Part shown: one piece after another, positions 62,436-64,000 of the stretch
Layout of the letters: each line of letters begins with the position of its first letter
Numbering within the stretch: the stretch's first letter is position 1
Source: Erigeron canadensis
Lineage: Eukaryota > Streptophyta > Magnoliopsida > Asterales > Asteraceae
Length of the DNA stretch: 64,000 bases
Assembly (NCBI RefSeq): GCF_010389155.1
Contig: NC_057761.1
Span: 45,370,213-45,434,212, forward strand
Direction: 5' to 3'
The notes under the pieces: generated by a model
The model's database searches: none
Told to the model about the DNA's origin: nothing
Seen by the model: the letters and a program-made list of their open reading frames with translations, nothing else
Made by a program: the position numbers and the translations under genes

Positions 62436-64000
62436 TAGATTTCAAGAAACTTAATAATGTGGCGATATGGTTTTGTAAGCAGAGAGTTCTTCTCATAATG
62501 GCGGATTCAAGTTTTCAGACCAAGGTATGCGCTAGTTGAAAAGCATTTCTCTTTCCAGGCATATGGCCATGATAATTAACTTTTGGTCTATAGATATTTT
62601 ATTTATATTGCAATATATTTGTTTTAGTTAATGTTGGCTTCCATGTAGGTCTGACCCTGGACTTCCATGACTTCGGATTGGAGCAACAGTAGTCAACTGC
62701 TTAGGGTGGAGACCCGTGGAAGTGGTCTTTTTGTGAATACTATTTGCTACAGCTACACTCAGTATGGCAAGTACACAATTTTAGTTTATTTGCACCAGTA
62801 TGACAGTAGTTGTAGGTAATCCTTTTTGGTGGTCTTTTTTTTGCCCCCTGAAGATTTTCAATTTCCAATCCTTGTATTAGATGAACATTGAACCAAGCTT
62901 ACGTTGTAATTTTCTATCCTCGTTAGCTCTTTTAACAGTATACTCCTTCGATTTGTACTTTTCTATCTGATTTTTACATTATTCTTGAATTTGAAAGTAT
63001 GGTCAATTACTCAATTGTCCTGGCAATTGAATTTTGGATATGTATATATCTACCAAAACGAGTTAAAACAAGCAACCGAAGTGCAAACCAAAAACATGTT
63101 TTAAAAATTGTGACCAGCCTATTTTTTGGTTATATAGTTGTAGGTCAATACTACTGAAGAGTCATTTTTGTCATGATATTACTGAAGAATCATTTTTGTA
63201 TGGAAGCTTGTTTATATTTTAAGTGTCCTTTGCCTTTTCAGTTTTCAGGTCTGCATTGTGCAAAGTTAGTCATTGCTGAGAAACATCAGGGGAGTTCTTC
63301 TGGTTTTTTGCATTTAGATTACTGAAGTCCATGTGAAATTGGACCGGCCTGGCTTATTTGATGCAGTTAAAGGTCCATCTTGTGACAGGGTTTCCGGGAG
63401 CTTTTTGGGGTTTTTGGTGTTTAATGTTCAGTATAGAACTTTGTTTGAATGTAAATTTTGAAAGAAAACTTCATCCTCAAAACGCTCTTAAATAAAAAGC
63501 TAGTGAAATGTTTTAGCAACATATCAAGATTCCTTTGATATATAACATATATGTGTGTGTTGTTCAGAAATTGCTAGTGATTTGATATATTGGGAATTCA
63601 AGTTTGTTTGTTTGGCCCTTTCAGAAATTACTTGGATCTTCCAGCATGACTGGGATTTTAAGTTGCTATTCAAATAGCCTGCAATCTATCTATCACTACA
63701 CTAGACGGTGTCAAAATATGAAGCAATCGTGATGTCACCTAAATGATAATAATTGTCTAAGAGGAAGGGTTGAGCTACCTATATTTTGTGATCAAATTAG
63801 AAACTTAGCTTTTCACGTTGCCATAGATTTTCCGGAAATCGGCTTTGCCCAAGTTGTAATGACATTTCATCCCTGTCGATGAAGAATGTTTTGAAAGCAG
63901 CCTAAAAGCCTTGGTGGGTTAGCTTCTCTTTCCTTGACTTTAGAGAGGAATGGTTTCCAATGAACTACACTCTTTACCTGTTCTTGGGGCTCAAACAAAG
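62436..64000. other. 3' flank of the mTERF gene, no further gene seen
   Basis: Presumed 3' UTR (possibly spliced) and intergenic DNA to the window edge. I see only short frames and no domain. A gene starting beyond 64000 cannot be excluded. Confidence 0.5.

Overview
This is a 64 kb stretch of plant nuclear DNA. It is AT-rich, has intron-split genes with GT..AG junctions, and is dense in transposable elements. The gene set (1-Cys peroxiredoxin, copper amine oxidase, importin-9-like transport receptor, DC1-domain proteins, class I ARF GTPase, mTERF18/SHOT1-like protein) is that of a flowering plant. The DC1 tandem pair, a Ulp1-protease-associated type pseudogene and the repeat types suggest a eudicot, perhaps an asterid such as Asteraceae; the family is an inference. 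All calls come from reading the sequence. No database was searched.

Layout. 1-299: last coding exon of an unidentified gene. 1229-1468: a tRNA-type SINE with a 16-bp target-site duplication (TSD). 1802-6015: nine-exon SAM-dependent methyltransferase with a hAT-like element in intron 4. 6510-12838: a Ty1/copia retrotransposon on the minus strand with two ~613-bp LTRs and a frameshifted pol. 12950-17200: broken gene fragments (NIN-like protein, TEBICHI-type DNA polymerase theta, a coiled-coil exon) and small inverted-repeat elements. 17170-19569: a truncated PIF/Harbinger transposon. 20037-20377: a Tourist-like MITE. 21721-22598: a hAT-like element with a perfect 8-bp TSD. 22831-24146: a ~1.3 kb inverted repeat built from two opposing copies of a gene fragment, whose longer right copy runs on to ~26340 and carries a SINE-like insertion, with a MITE nested in it, plus a second MITE.

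26951-27786: complete 1-Cys peroxiredoxin gene with an ABRE-like promoter palindrome. 30608-33057: complete four-exon copper amine oxidase on the minus strand. 35207-36085: Mutator-type element with ~150-bp terminal inverted repeats (TIRs) and a perfect 9-bp TSD. 36714-47148: twenty-exon importin-9-like gene of 1084 residues whose introns hold at least three related hAT-type MITEs. 48527-52954: two tandem-duplicated DC1-domain genes with matching promoters, separated by two SINEs with TSDs and a repeated GC-rich motif family. 53469-58344 (minus): five-exon ARF1-class GTPase of 182 residues with a 3.3 kb intron. 60774-62435: intronless mTERF family gene.

The intact genes are unrelated housekeeping, stress or trafficking genes and form no pathway or cluster. 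The most unusual structures are the paired inverted pseudogene copies at 22831-24146, which could transcribe into a long hairpin, and the many transposon insertions whose exact boundaries can be read from their TSDs. I found no wholly new system that I can support.
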